Positions 49,369 through 59,978 of a DNA stretch of 64,000 nucleotides are shown one piece after another. The notes under the pieces are model-generated. The model saw only the letters and a list, made by a program, of their open reading frames with translations, did not search any database and was not told the origin of the DNA. Origin of the DNA: Flaccisagitta enflata (taxonomy: Eukaryota > Chaetognatha > Sagittoidea > Aphragmophora); NCBI GenBank assembly GCA_965153355.1, contig OZ231126.1, positions 74,896,001-74,960,000 of the forward strand. Direction: 5' to 3'. The position numbers and the translations under genes were made by a program. Within the stretch, counting starts at the first letter, position 1; the number at the start of each line of letters is the position of its first letter.

Positions 49369-49617
49369 TTTTCTTTTATGGTTTTTGTTTATGCTTTTGT
49401 TTCTGTGTTCTCTTAATTCCCTTTCTGTCTATTTGGATTTTGTAGATTAATTCTGACAACTGCAACTGTCATACTGGGGCAAAATACTGAAACAGGAGAA
49501 AAAGATTTATGTACAGTGAACAAACAAAACAAGTGTCACTAAACTGCCATTGTGGAGCGCCATACGCCTTCTTTAAGTCATCCAACCAGCCCCAATTTTC
49601 TACATTTTTTTACCATT

Positions 49618-49672
49618 TCTGAGCCTTTCGAAAAATTATTCTAGATTTTGAATAGAAAGATTAAAATGCGAT
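49618..49672 (-). repeat. Decayed copy of the PPIP5K coding 3' end
   Basis: GAGCCTTTCGAAAAATTATT and CTAGATTTTGAATAGAAAGA parallel the last 55 coding bases at 49,739-49,793, in the 3' flank. Confidence 0.82.
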
Positions 49673-49725
49673 CCACAAACTTTATAAGGCATATCATATA
49701 GTTCAATTGGTATATCCTAGTACTA

Positions 49726-50343
49726 CTACATTTCCACCCCGAGCCTTTCGAAGAATTGTTCTAGATGTTGAAGGGAAAGATTTGAATGCAATTTTTCCAT
49801 CAAATGAATTTTGGGGATTTTGTTGTCGCCGCAAAACAAAAGACGTCGCTTTTGTTTCGATTTGTTCGAGATTCTTTTTCTGGCGCCGCTGGGCGTTAAA
49901 GGGCGCGTCACGCTGGGCGTCAAAGGGCGCGTCACGCTGGGCGTCAAAGGGCGCGTCACGCTGGGCGTCAAGATGCGAGCCCCGCCGTGCGTCATTCTGG
50001 GTGTCACAATGGGTATCTCATCGGTTGTCGCGATGGGCATGTCTCTGGGTGCTACATCTGGTGTGACGCTGGGTGATACATTGGGCATCATGTTTGGCGT
50101 CATACCAGCTGCCAGGCTAGACGTCACCTCAGGCGTCCTACCGGGCATCTGACCGGATGTCACGCTGGGCGTCATTTCAGGCGTCCAACTGAGCGTCAGA
50201 CCGGCTGTTTTGCAGGGCGTCGCTTCAGGCGCCACGCCAGTGCTCCCGCTGGCCATGGATATCATCCTGTGTGTCGAGTTGACGGGCATTGATGAGGCGC
50301 GGTTTAATCCCAAGCCGCGTTTCTTTCTTGAAAGACTGTCATC
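49726..50343 (-). CDS. PPIP5K: PPIP5K terminal exon, repeat-bearing tail
   Basis: Acceptor CTCCGCAG, then 205 codons and a TAG stop; the exon is exactly divisible by three. It begins DDSLSRKKRGLGLNRASSMP and becomes Pro/Thr/Ser/Met-rich with three perfect TPSVTRPL octapeptide repeats (24-nt DNA units) within a longer series of degenerate TPxxTPxV units. It closes with a basic stretch (KSKQKRRL) and HLMEKLHSNLSLQHLEQFFE. The tail is not recognisable from vertebrate PPIP5K. A decayed copy of its last 55 bp lies 3' of the stop (49,618-49,672). Confidence 0.85.
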   Translation of the reverse strand, partial: DDSLSRKKRGLGLNRASSMPVNSTHRMISMASGSTGVAPEATPCKTAGLTLSWTPEMTPSVTSGQMPGRTPEVTSSLAAGMTPNMMPNVSPSVTPDVAPRDMPIATTDEIPIVTPRMTHGGARILTPSVTRPLTPSVTRPLTPSVTRPLTPSGARKRISNKSKQKRRLLFCGDNKIPKIHLMEKLHSNLSLQHLEQFFERLGVEM

Positions 50344-50672
50344 CTGCGGAGGGGAGATACAAGTGTTACACGTAAACAAGCGTGCATGTTACAAGCATTC
50401 ATCTGAATGTTGCGTGTCAGGCTGTCAGGGTGTAAAACGTGTGTACACGTAGGCATTGGGCGATTACATATATAGCAAGTGAGACATCTATGCGCGTGAG
50501 AAGATTTTTATGTGAGCACATTACACTCGCCTCCGTAACACGTAAGCCGGGTCCATTTTAAGCACGTAACACGTAAGCATGTTGCACTCACTTGATGTAA
50601 AAAACACATTAATTACAATTCTTTGTTGTCATTTCGCTGTAAAGAATAGTTATTTTGTTGTATAGTGCATAC

Positions 50673-50832
50673 CTTTGCAACCTTTGATTGGTCTTTTTCC
50701 AAGGAGAAACCGGCAAATTCAGCCAATTGCGCTTCTCCAACGGCGCCGGCGCTAAATCGGATTTCCACGGAAAATTTATCCTCGTCGGAATTTGTACGCG
50801 TTGAATTTTCAAATAATTTGATCACAATTTGG
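50673..50832 (-). CDS. PPIP5K: PPIP5K exon 12
   Basis: Bounded by ATTGCAG and AAG|GTATGC. The carried AG plus C makes serine, giving SQIVIKLFENSTRT, then DEDKFSVEIRFSAGAVGE. This fits the family (N-Y-M-T-)QIVIMLYED...FHVELHFSPGAKG. 53 codons, ending in phase 0. Confidence 0.92.
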
Positions 50833-51099
50833 CTGCAATGGTCAATTGAAACAATTGGAAATTAAAGCGCACTTTTGTTTCATAGATTTACTCACTCAAG
50901 CACATTGACCAACGTTTTGACAAAGGACGAGGGGGGGGGGTCAGGTTCGAACAACAGTCCCAACGGACGGAAGGACCGACAGATGCAAGGACTGATGGAC
51001 GGGTGGACAGACCAACGGAGACAGACAGACAGACAGGCAAATGAATGGACAAAACCTCTGGATGAACGAACAAACAAACCGGGGAAAATGTCCAAGTAC

Positions 51100-51245
51100 C
51101 TCAAATAGTTCATTTCCGAGATAGAGGAAAGCCATTTCAAGGCTCTATCCCATTGAGGATCCGCGTGCATGAGGCCTCCATGATAAATCACGTTGATTAA
51201 AGAATGAAGATGACTTTCGCTTGTGAAGTAAAATCGAGTTCTTGT
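51100..51245 (-). CDS. PPIP5K: PPIP5K exon 11
   Basis: Bounded by TACTCAG and AG|GTACTT. It reads TRTRFYFTSESHLHSLINVI, then YHGGLMHADPQWDRALKWLS and SEMNYL. RTRLYFTSESHxHSLL is the second active-site-like histidine segment of PPIP5K phosphatase domains. Phase 0 in, two bases out. Confidence 0.95.
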
Positions 51246-51424
51246 CTGAGTAGTAGACATACAGATTTTATTTGTCTCATTACTTTCATACGTCCTACTT
51301 ATTTGATTTTTTTTTCTAATATTTTGTTTTCTTACGTTCACACATTTTAAATGTATAAGAAAATGATCAAGTGAATTTTTTTTTGCAATTTGGAGCTGCA
51401 GCTACCTAAATATTTTGTACCCAC

Positions 51425-51529
51425 CTGTCCTAGGGTGTGCAAATTTGTGCCTCCAATGACAGCTCCAAAATCGTGTCTTATTTTACGTAGAAGAGGTGTA
51501 ATAATTCCAACTCCGATAGCCAACTTGTC
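51425..51529 (-). CDS. PPIP5K: PPIP5K exon 10
   Basis: Bounded by TTAATAG and CAG|GTGGGT; 35 codons in phase 0. DKLAIGVGIITPLLRKIRHD aligns with the family KLxIAxGxxTPLxRKIRxDL. It then reads FGAVIGGTNLHTLGQ. Confidence 0.92.
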
Positions 51530-51959
51530 CTATTAAAGAAACAAAAGTCTCCGTTCAGGCTGGATATACTAGGTTGCTCTGTCTGTGTCTGTCTTGCTGT
51601 CTGTCTGTCTTTGTCTGTCATTGTCTTCACAGCCCCATATTGGAGCAGTCATTTAAGATTCCATATTCAAAAAGAGCGACGAAATCATACATGACACCTC
51701 AGCTCCACTTCAGCCCTTCTCATAACCATTGCCATCACCCAGCCGCTGCCTTTTCATCAAAAATATAGAGTTAAATCCCGCTCTAACGGATTTCAAGGGA
51801 CCAACAAATTTTTTTTGTTATTGGAGAATTTCTGTTTTTGCTGAAAAAGGAAATTAAAGAAAACAAGTTGAATTTGCATCTGTTATAGGTGAAATTCCGT
51901 TACTGGCGGGTCCGTTAGAGCGGGGTTCAACTGTCCTTGTTTTCTGAATCCATTCTAAC

Positions 51960-52405
51960 CATACTTGCGCAGTAATTCAATATACCATTGTGACGATCAA
52001 ATAGACCATGAAAGCCCTCTGCCCTCAAAGGGCTACGCCCTTTCTCCCGTTCCCCGTCCCTCCAACCCGTACACTGAAAAGCCCTCCTCCCATCATTCTC
52101 TCACCCCTACCCCTTCATCCTACCCTCCCGTTGCCCCTGCCCCTGCTTCCTGTCTCTTTCATACTTGAGCGGTGATTCCGTATTCCATGGGGACAACCAC
52201 ATCGGCCATGATTCCTCTCACCCCCTACGCCTTCACCCGCCCCCCTTCCATTGCCCCTGCCCCTGCTTCCTGTCTCTTTCATACTTGAGCGGTGATTCCG
52301 TATTCCATGGGTACCACCAGATCGGCCATGACACCCCTCACCCCCTACTCCTTCACCCCCCCCCCCTTCCATTGCCCCTGCCCCTGCTTCCTGTCTCTTT
52401 CATAC
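51960..52405 (-). repeat. Tandem copies of the PPIP5K exon 9 3' end and donor
   Basis: Near-perfect units of about 120 bp start at roughly 52,160 and 52,280, each with CATACTTGAGCGGTGATTCC and ATCGGCCATGA, matching the true exon end at 52,401-52,452. A more diverged unit lies near 51,965. Confidence 0.9.
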
Positions 52406-52634
52406 TTGAGCGGTGATTCCGTATTCCATGGGTACCACCAGATCGGCCATGAATTTGGCGCAACGAAACAACTTTTCGGATTTTGCGTATCCTAGGAATT
52501 GTTGATTGTGTTGGTAATCGTATTTGATGCAATCGTAAATGTCGGGAATTTTAGAAATGTTGAATTTGCCACTTTTTTTGCGGAAATCCTTTCGCAGTTT
52601 GTCCCAACGACGATACATCAAATTTAGACTTTCC
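52406..52634 (-). CDS. PPIP5K: PPIP5K exon 9 with a one-base frameshift
   Basis: Bounded by CATTCAG and CAA|GTATGA. It reads [40 protein letters not shown] and [16 protein letters not shown], one of the best matches in the gene. The length is 229 nt, one more than a multiple of three, although both flanking introns are phase 0. The first four codons fit the family (E-S-L-N-L-M) only if one base of the four-base A run at plus 52,620-52,623 is discounted. As written, a stop falls in frame at the start. Sequencing error or true lesion cannot be separated here. Confidence 0.92.
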
Positions 52635-52698
52635 TGAATGAGAAAAAAAGAGAAACGGGGGTGGGGGGTGGGAGGGAATTCTGATGGTCATATTGTTG

Positions 52699-52855
52699 TT
52701 GTTGTTGTTGTTGTTGTTGTTTTTGGTGGTGGTGGTGGTGGTGGTGGTGGTGGTGGTGGTGGTGGTGGTGGTGGTGGTGGTGGTGGTGGTGGTGGTGGTG
52801 GTGGTGGTGGTGGTGGTGGTGGTGGTGGTGGTGGTGGTGGTGGTGGTGGTGGTGG
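52699..52855. repeat. GTT then GGT trinucleotide arrays
   Basis: Lies directly upstream (in gene orientation) of PPIP5K exon 9. Polyhistidine, polythreonine and polyglycine frames here are not genes. Confidence 0.94.
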
Positions 52856-53032
52856 AAGTCATTATATTTGTAACAGTATCGATCCAATATCGCCAAATTA
52901 ACGTTATGAGACAAACTATGTTATGAGTTATGGGTAATTTTCAGGTCCTCTTACCATTGCATATTTTAGACTTAGGTGATTAACAAGAGTCATCGACTTC
53001 CTGTACTTCCTGCTCTCTGCATCCCTGCATAC

Positions 53033-53200
53033 CTGGTGATAAAGGACAGAGTAAGCAAGGTGTGGGTCGTCCAATTTGCCTTTGACGATATCGATGAATT
53101 CTTCTATCATTTGAGAGATTTTAACGCACATTTCTTGAGGATTTCTAACTTGTTCCATCGCCTTTTCAATTGACTCCGATTGACTTCCGCGTGCAAAGAG
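53033..53200 (-). CDS. PPIP5K: PPIP5K exon 8
   Basis: Bounded by GAAACAG and CAG|GTATGC; exactly 56 codons in phase 0. It reads LFARGSQSESIEKAMEQVRN, CVKISQMIEEFIDIVKGKLD, then DPHLAYSVLYHQ, following the family pattern of a helical segment leading to LYHxE. Position and phase support it more than identity does. Confidence 0.87.
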
Positions 53201-53441
53201 CTGTTTCATTTATTTATTGATAGCATATTCAGTAATCGATTGATAGATGGTTGAATGCTTATGAATTGATTGACTCTCTTTCTTCCTGTCTCTCTCTGTC
53301 TCTCTGTCTGCCTGTTCTTTGTAAAACATTTTCCTTTATCAATATGCAGAAATAAAGTACATGACATGCACCATTTACATGGTCTTTGATTATGAGTGGG
53401 ACTACTGAGTATATGGGCGCCTGAGTACTCTTTAAAATAAC

Positions 53442-53617
53442 CTGAAAGTCTTCTTGACTGAAGTCACCATCTTTTTCAAAGCGTTCGTGTATTTGAGCTT
53501 TGACTGCATCTTGCTGTGCAGCGACGTCAGCAGCGTTGTCCAAGAGACCATTAGTATCTGCAGATTTCACCATTTGTGCTAAAATTGGAGTCAACTCTCC
53601 CTCCAACTCCATCAATC
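53442..53617 (-). CDS. PPIP5K: PPIP5K exon 7
   Basis: Bounded by AATTCAG and CAG|GTTATT. It reads GLMELEGELTPILAQMVKSA then DTNGLLDNAADVAAQQDAVK and DGDFSQEDFQ, matching the family LEGELTPILVQMVKSAxxNGLLD. With the carried base it is 59 codons, ending in phase 0, which fits exon 8. Frame stays open past the donor, so the exact 3' end is slightly less certain. Confidence 0.9.
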
Positions 53618-53909
53618 CTGAATTACAAATCATGAATAATTTAGGTTTTTTAAGGGTTACCAAAGATTTAGTTCTATCTCTACCTCTCAAGGATTGAGCT
53701 GTCACTTCCACATATGTTCACCACATGACGCAGTGCAGCAGATATCTGCTCACATTTTTATGCTGAATACTGCACTGCATAAGACGGCGAATTTTTGAAG
53801 GAAAATTAAGTGTTTCACCATACTTTTTGCATCATTGTCATGACAATAATGAAGCTGAAATGCTTTTAGCAGATATTTTGTCTCTAAAGACACTTGGTGT
53901 ATACCTTTT

Positions 53910-54788
53910 TACCAGTAAAGGCGGCTCTCGCCGACCGGAAAAAAATCGTAAGGGCTGTTTTGTCTGTGTGTGTGTCTATGTGTGTGTGTGTGTGTCTCTC
54001 ACCCTCTCTTTCTCTGTCTCCCTCCCGTGCTCCCTCCCTCTCTCCTTCCCTCCCCCTCCCTCTCTCCCTCCCTTCCTCTCTCCGTCTCTCTCCCTCCCAT
54101 TCCCTCACCCTCCCTCTCGCTCTCTCTCCCTCTCTCTCTCTCCTCCCTCTCACTCTCCCTCCCCTCTCCCTCCCTCTCTCCCTCTCTCCCTCCCCCTCAC
54201 CTTCCCCACTCTCTCCCTCCCTCAATCTCTCTCTCCTTCTCTCTCTTCCTTTCCCTCCCCTCTCCCTCCTCCCCTCTCCCTCCCTCTCCCTCCTCTCTCT
54301 CTCTCTCCCTCCCTCCCCTCTCTCTTTCCTTCCCTTTTCCTCCCTCTCCCTCCCCTCCCTCTCTCTCCCCCTCTCCTCCTCCTCTCCCTCCTCCTTCCCT
54401 CTCCTCTCCCTCTCCTTCCCTCTCTCTCCCTCCCTCCCTCTCCCCTCCCTCCCTCTGCCCTCTGCTGAACTCATTTTAATAGTTATTTAGGGGTCAAAAT
54501 TGAGATCGATGAAAAATACAGATCTTTGAGAAAAATATGGAAAATATGAAAAAATAAAAAAAGATTAAAAAATTCATAGCGCCTAAAGTATTGGTCCGAC
54601 AGTGCCCTGATTTTTTCCAGAAGGTGTAAAAAAGTGCCCTCTTTCACCCTGTACCAATTTTAACCCCAGCCTCGGGCGAGCCTAGTCGTGACTCAACTTC
54701 CTCAAAACGCCTCAAGCGAAAATGGAAAAAATTAATTCCTAAGCGAAACTCAAAAAATCGAAAAACGTTTTTCGATTTTTTTCCCAAT
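53910..54788 (+). mobile_element. Family C repeat, second copy
   Basis: Inverse orientation to the 8.6-kb copy, boundaries TACCAGTAAAGGCGGCTCTC and TTTTTTTCCCAAT. A CCCTCTCC pyrimidine tract of about 450 bp fills the middle. It lies in a PPIP5K intron. Confidence 0.85.
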
Positions 54789-55677
54789 CATATTTTGACC
54801 TAAAAAGTAAATTGAACTATGCGATTCACATGGAAACACGCAGGAAAATGATGGTTTTTAGCAGATTTCTGCTTACACTTTTTTTTTATTTTCTGTGGTC
54901 TAAATTCTAAGAAAGCCATACACAGGGAAATTTTGCATTTTGAAAAGTATAGTTCTCTCAGTAATAAATTTGGAAAGAGAACTATGTTCTTCGTTTATTC
55001 ATTTTTTAATTTTCTATGCAAATTTAGAATTTAGACCAGCCCCCTATCAGTGACCAAAAATGAAAAAAGTAGAAATTCTCAATAAATTTTTTTTAGAAAC
55101 ATTGGCTAAACTTGATCTTTCTTGCTAGATAAATGCAAATTTTTCTTTTAAATGATATGTCTTAGCTATCTGAATCATTTTTATTCACTTTTTTTTTCAT
55201 TTCCATTCATTCAAAATTTCCATTTTAAACGTCTTTGAAACACAAATGTTGCCTTCGGGGGGACGCTGTCATAATCACTTTGATTTACAAAACACTGCCA
55301 TTATCATTTTCATTAATTGTTTTCACTGTCATACCCTTCCATTTTCATTCTCTTTTACTTGTTGCAGAAGCTGTCACATTTTACTTGTGGACACGCAATT
55401 CTTTGAGAGGTCCGTCTGTTGGTCCCTCTGTCAGTCTGTTGTTCCTTCTGTTGGTCCCTTTTTTGGTTTGTCCGTTGGTCCATCATTGGTGCGTTGGTAC
55501 GTCCGTGATGATTGTGTCAAAAAGCGTGATGTTGTGATGCTGCAGTTATGATTGTCGGTGTGTGTGAGCATGGGTTGGGAGAGGGTATGAATGGGGTTGT
55601 CTGTCCCTGCCCACCCATCCGTAATGATATTGTTACCCTGCGTCATTTCTATGTAAAACAGCAGTTTTTTCACCCAC

Positions 55678-56110
55678 CTTTGCTGAATGCTGCGGCTGTC
55701 ATTTGCACTCTGCCTTCATCAGAAGCATAGATTTTGATATCAGAACTGGAAATACTGTGAAGTCTCAAAAACCCTCCACCATTCAGCTTCCCCTCATCTT
55801 CTTCCATTCTTTTTTTCTCTGCTCTTCGTCTCCTCCTTTCTTCCATCCTCTCCAGCTGTTGTTGTTGCTGAAGTCCCTGTGGCATCAGTGGCTGCAAAAG
55901 ATGCAGCTGTGTTTCCCTTTGTTCAAGTTGGGCGTGTTGTTCTATAACTTCCTCAAATGTTTGCAACAGATTTGATTTCTCGTGAATCAGTTGGTCACAA
56001 TTTTCTTTAGGCAGAGATCTGCTCAATTCATGGCAAAGCGTCTCATCACCCAAACTGTTGTTGTTCAGAAGCACTTTTACATGGTTACGTTCATCTGATA
56101 TGTTTGCGTC
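55678..56110 (-). CDS. PPIP5K: PPIP5K exon 6 with coiled-coil insertion
   Basis: Bounded by TATCTAG and G|GTGGGT. The first about 110 codons are glutamine-, glutamate- and arginine-rich ([34 protein letters not shown]) and look like a charged coiled coil. The last 40 return to the family: [20 protein letters not shown], then [14 protein letters not shown]. The vertebrate enzyme has only a short loop at this position. Phase 0 in, one base out. Confidence 0.92.
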
Positions 56111-57948
56111 CTAGATATGAAATGAAATGTGAAATGGATGTAAATGTGATGAAAAGAGACTCCCAAAGGACTTGAATGAAGTTTGAAGTGCGCTAGATAG
56201 AGAAAGTCTTGATTTTACTGTTATTGTACATATGGGTTTTTCTGGGAATCCTCCAGACAATTATCTGTTAGTAACTTAATTCCCATAAACAATGTTTTTA
56301 TTTCATTTCTATCAGATCAAGCTTAGTAAGGTTATCAACATGTCCAGAGGCTCATTTGAAATGCGGAGTCATAGGTGATTTTTCACCATATCAGTATTAA
56401 ACATTGTTACCTTACCGCTTAACCACAACCTTGAAACCACTGAGCACCTTTGGAGCACCCAAAAGTAGTGAACCCATCACAACAACTACAGTTGAACTCT
56501 TTTAGAGCTTATGAATTGTTAGGGGACTGAACAAAATCATGCTTTAGAGTAAGGCTATAAAAATAAAATAATTTTAGAATTTCTATGTGGATCAAAATTC
56601 TATGCTGCATATAGGTGAGAATACTGTTTAAGACATGATCTAGAGTATTTATTTGTTTCTTATTCAAGCTCTTTGACCCTGTTGTTAAGCTTTAAAACTA
56701 AAATTTTGGATTGGACAAAAAATCATTTTCCCCCATGATATCCCAACATAGGCCTCTTTTAAGAAAAAAGACCACTTGGCGTGGGTTGATGCCCAGAAAT
56801 GTATCTTAAAGTTAAAAGCAGCACCAATAAACCGAAAAAACAGTGAAGAAAAAATTCTGAATTTAAACTTTGGTGTGGTTAAATCGTAATAAAGTATTTA
56901 ATTTTGATTGATTCTATGAGGGTTATCCACTGATATGCTCAAACATAACACACAAAAATTCTGACTGGCTTTGATATTAGTATCTTAAGCACTAACTAAA
57001 AAAAAACAAATCAACTGTCAGTTGAGAAAAAAAAAGGAAAATTTTTATAAGACAACTTTGATTCCCTAGTTACCCATCTTCCTGTTTGAGCAGCTCCATG
57101 AAATTTTTACTGTAGTTAGGGGACGCGCTCAACTGTAAGCATATCAAATTTCATGGGAATTTAACAACAGGAAGTATGGTTTTTGTTGATTTTTTTGTAA
57201 AAAAATGAGTTTTCAATATATTTTGAAAGATACATGTTTAGCCCCCTAAATTTTATTACGGCTTAATCAAGAAAAAAATCGCATTTTCAAAAACATCAGA
57301 TCTTGACTATGATATTTTTCTCGAGTCTGATTTTCTTGGTTTTTTCATTTTTTAATTTTCCATGCGAATTTAAAATTAAGGGCAACACAAGTAATGCTAA
57401 ATTGAGAAATGATTCAGGGAAATTCTCTATGTTTTACATTATCATTTATAACTTTTTTTTTTGGAGTACAAATTCGCATTGTTTTTTTTACCAAATCAGT
57501 TGTGGTAACATAGTTATTGACTAGAAAAAATCAAATTTGGCAAAAAAAATTTTTCAGTTTTGACCTCTTGTGAATAGCAAACGGCACCAGATTTTTCATG
57601 ATGTCTTAAGTAGGTGTGCTTTTGAAAAGACATACTGTATTTTGGTTAGAAACGGCAACATTTGTAAGTTACAAATTGTAACCAATTGAAATTTATGTGC
57701 ATGAAGAAGACTAATTGCATCAGCAAGTCATGGTTGATAATACTTTTTTGGTCATTGCAAAGTTATACCGGATTATCTTTGAGAATTGCGCGTCTTGATC
57801 CCTGGAAGAATTAAATTTTCTCGATAGTAAACAATTGGGGAAAAAAACTTTTTTAAGGTTTGATGAATGTTTGACAGTCAAAGGAAGAGTGTAGAAATTT
57901 AACAGCATGGAGAAAGGTCTTGTGGACCTTAGGTTTTCTTGATTTTTT
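56111..57948. other. PPIP5K intron, no gene seen
   Basis: AT-rich sequence with no recognised element end or conserved coding segment. Confidence 0.5.
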
Positions 57949-58008
57949 AGTCGCGTGCACGCGACTCTACAACCCGCTTTGTCCGACGGTCGGTCGGTTG
58001 GTCGGTTA
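57949..58008 (-). mobile_element. Family A fragment, hairpin end only
   Basis: Keeps the perfect hairpin AGTCGCGTGCACGCGACT and the start of the tetranucleotide array. The CAAG end is absent. Confidence 0.72.
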
Positions 58009-58095
58009 TGGAAAATTGATTTTACAAAATATTTCTCTGTCTAGCACGGAAGCCTCTATCTACATCTGTAAGGCAATTGAGGTTTTGTTACTCAC

Positions 58096-58239
58096 GATAG
58101 ATTTAGATTTTTTTCTTTGCGCCCCCTTTAAAGGTTTGTCCTCAGCTTCATCAACTTCGTTGTCATCATCATTATCTTTTGCTATACTTTCATTGTCACG
58201 ATACAAATTGCGACGATACCACTGACCCAAAGACAACGC
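58096..58239 (-). CDS. PPIP5K: PPIP5K exon 5
   Basis: Bounded by CACGCAG and ATC|GTGAGT; 48 codons in phase 0. ALSLGQWYRRNLY aligns with the family AEELGRAFRCMYP helix directly after exon 4. It then runs into an acidic and lysine-rich stretch (DNDDDNEVDEAEDKPLK, AQRKKSKSI) not expected from the vertebrate protein, the start of a large insertion. A GA microsatellite lies just beyond the acceptor. Confidence 0.84.
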
Positions 58240-58255
58240 CTGCGTGTGTAAAATT

Positions 58256-58258
<3 letters not shown>

Positions 58259-58346
<88 letters not shown>
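58259..58346. repeat. GA microsatellite beside PPIP5K exon 5
   Basis: In the minus orientation it is a CT tract about 20 bp upstream of the exon 5 acceptor, followed by GACA units. Confidence 0.93.
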
Positions 58347-58354
<8 letters not shown>

Positions 58355-58448
58355 GAGACAGAGACAGAGAGGGACAGAGAGACAGAGAGACAGAGAGAGA
58401 CAGAGATACAGAGTGGGCCTCTTGATAGTAATTCTTTAAAAAAGCTAG

Positions 58449-58640
58449 TTGCTACGACATAAGCATTATGCAAGAGGCCTGCACAATGACATGCAGCAAT
58501 ACATACTGACACCCACAGTAACAGACGATTGTGAACTATTAGACGATTTAGTAGAAGTGACGCCATGGCAACAATGCTCTCATTCAAACTCAATGGGTAC
58601 TAAAGTAGACTCAATGACGGCTTCATGGATGGCAGAAAAA
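58449..58640 (+). other. Short open frame of unknown origin in a PPIP5K intron
   Basis: A plus-strand frame of about 64 codons (RHKHYARGLHNDMQQYILTP, then TVTDDCELLDDLVEVTPW) has non-repetitive, protein-like composition and runs until a family A element interrupts it. It is not recognised. It could be a remnant of a mobile-element protein or chance. Confidence 0.25.
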
Positions 58641-58643
58641 AAC

Positions 58644-58775
58644 AAGGCCGGATACGCGTGCAATCCAGTCGCGGGCGGTTGGCCAGGACTGACAGATGGA
58701 CAGACGGATGGACTGACAGATTGACATAACGACCAACCGACAGACGGACCAACACGGCAAGGTGTAAAGTCGCGC
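58644..58775 (+). mobile_element. Family A element, 5' of a near-tandem pair
   Basis: CAAGGCCGGATACGCGTGC start, block AGTCGCGGGC, GACA/GACC array, decayed end GTCGCGCGCGGC. A GA microsatellite and then a second copy follow. Confidence 0.78.
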
Positions 58776-58863
58776 GCGGCTACCTCAGTACCGTGTGGCG
58801 AGAGACCGCAAAACAAAAAACTGTGATGGAAAAACCAATGAAATGACTGACTGACCGACCAAA

Positions 58864-58865
<2 letters not shown>

Positions 58866-58959
<94 letters not shown>
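58866..58959. repeat. GA microsatellite between two family A copies
   Basis: Pure GA joining the decayed 3' end of one copy to the CAAG end of the next. Confidence 0.93.
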
Positions 58960-58962
<3 letters not shown>

Positions 58963-59130
58963 CAAGGCCGGATACACGGCCACCAGTTGCGGACGGGTGG
59001 GCAGGGGTGGATATGCGCGTTTTTCCACTTTTTGACTCGTGCTCACAGATCAACGGACCAACGGACCGACGGACGGACGGACCGACGGACCGACGTACAA
59101 AGCCTCTTATAGATTGGCGTGTCCGCAACT
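58963..59130 (+). mobile_element. Family A element, AGTTGCG subfamily, 3' of a near-tandem pair
   Basis: CAAGGCCGGATACACGGCC start directly after a GA array, block AGTTGCGGAC, terminal GTCCGCAACT (perfect 10-bp complement of the block). Confidence 0.88.
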
Positions 59131-59978
59131 AAAAAGATAGAGCAAAAGAGGGACATACTCCGGGAGCGACAAACACAGAAAGAGACGAGCCAGTGATTAA
59201 CTCATCCATTATCAGGAACATAGTTTATCTTTGGCTTGGCGCGCTATGACGTTGTAACGAGCTGGAAATACATCCCTTTAGAATGGACGCACAGTTCAAA
59301 ATGTATAGTCGCAGACAATGTGCCGAACGACACTGATCGCTAAAATAGGCAACAGTTGGTCCCTTAATCATGATGCAGAGAAGACTGATCATCACTGATC
59401 ACCCTAACAGTTGGCTTGTTTATGAATCAAAGCAGAAGTTACGATGTTGAACAACAAAGGATGACTTAGAATGTGTTAGTACCATGCACAGGCTTCTATT
59501 ATTCACTTTTTCACATGATCAAATAGATTTTTTTTCATCATTTACTGCTCCGCCAAATACATTGACCTAGTTTTCTGCTGTCTACCAATAGGCCACTAGC
59601 ATTACTAGTTAACTACAAAGCCAGGTAAATTGACATAAAATGTGCCACTTGCGTCCTATCTAGGAGACCCTCATGGAGCTGCCATCCGCGACTGTTGCCC
59701 TGAGCTGTGATTAGATCATTGTATCATGTTAATGAGAAACGTAAGTGGCGCCCACTTAGCCTTGTTGGTGTGTTCATGACAACTTTGTTTGGCGCCTGCA
59801 ATTACTCATTTAATGACGGCAGAATTTACAAGTGGCGCACTCTCTTGTTTTTTTTCTCTGTTCTCTATTCTCTGTTCACTCATCTAATTCAACCTCTTAT
59901 TTTTATTTCTATCCACATTAATTGAGCGAATATGCATCAATCATGCATACATGATCACACACACAGCTTAGAAGAAAC

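Noticed and set aside
49811-50152. Plus-strand frame of 113 codons with GVKGRVTL repeats
   Set aside because: Antisense shadow of the PPIP5K terminal exon's 24-bp repeats.
52551-52926. Polyhistidine, polythreonine and polyglycine frames
   Set aside because: GGT/GTT trinucleotide array upstream of PPIP5K exon 9.
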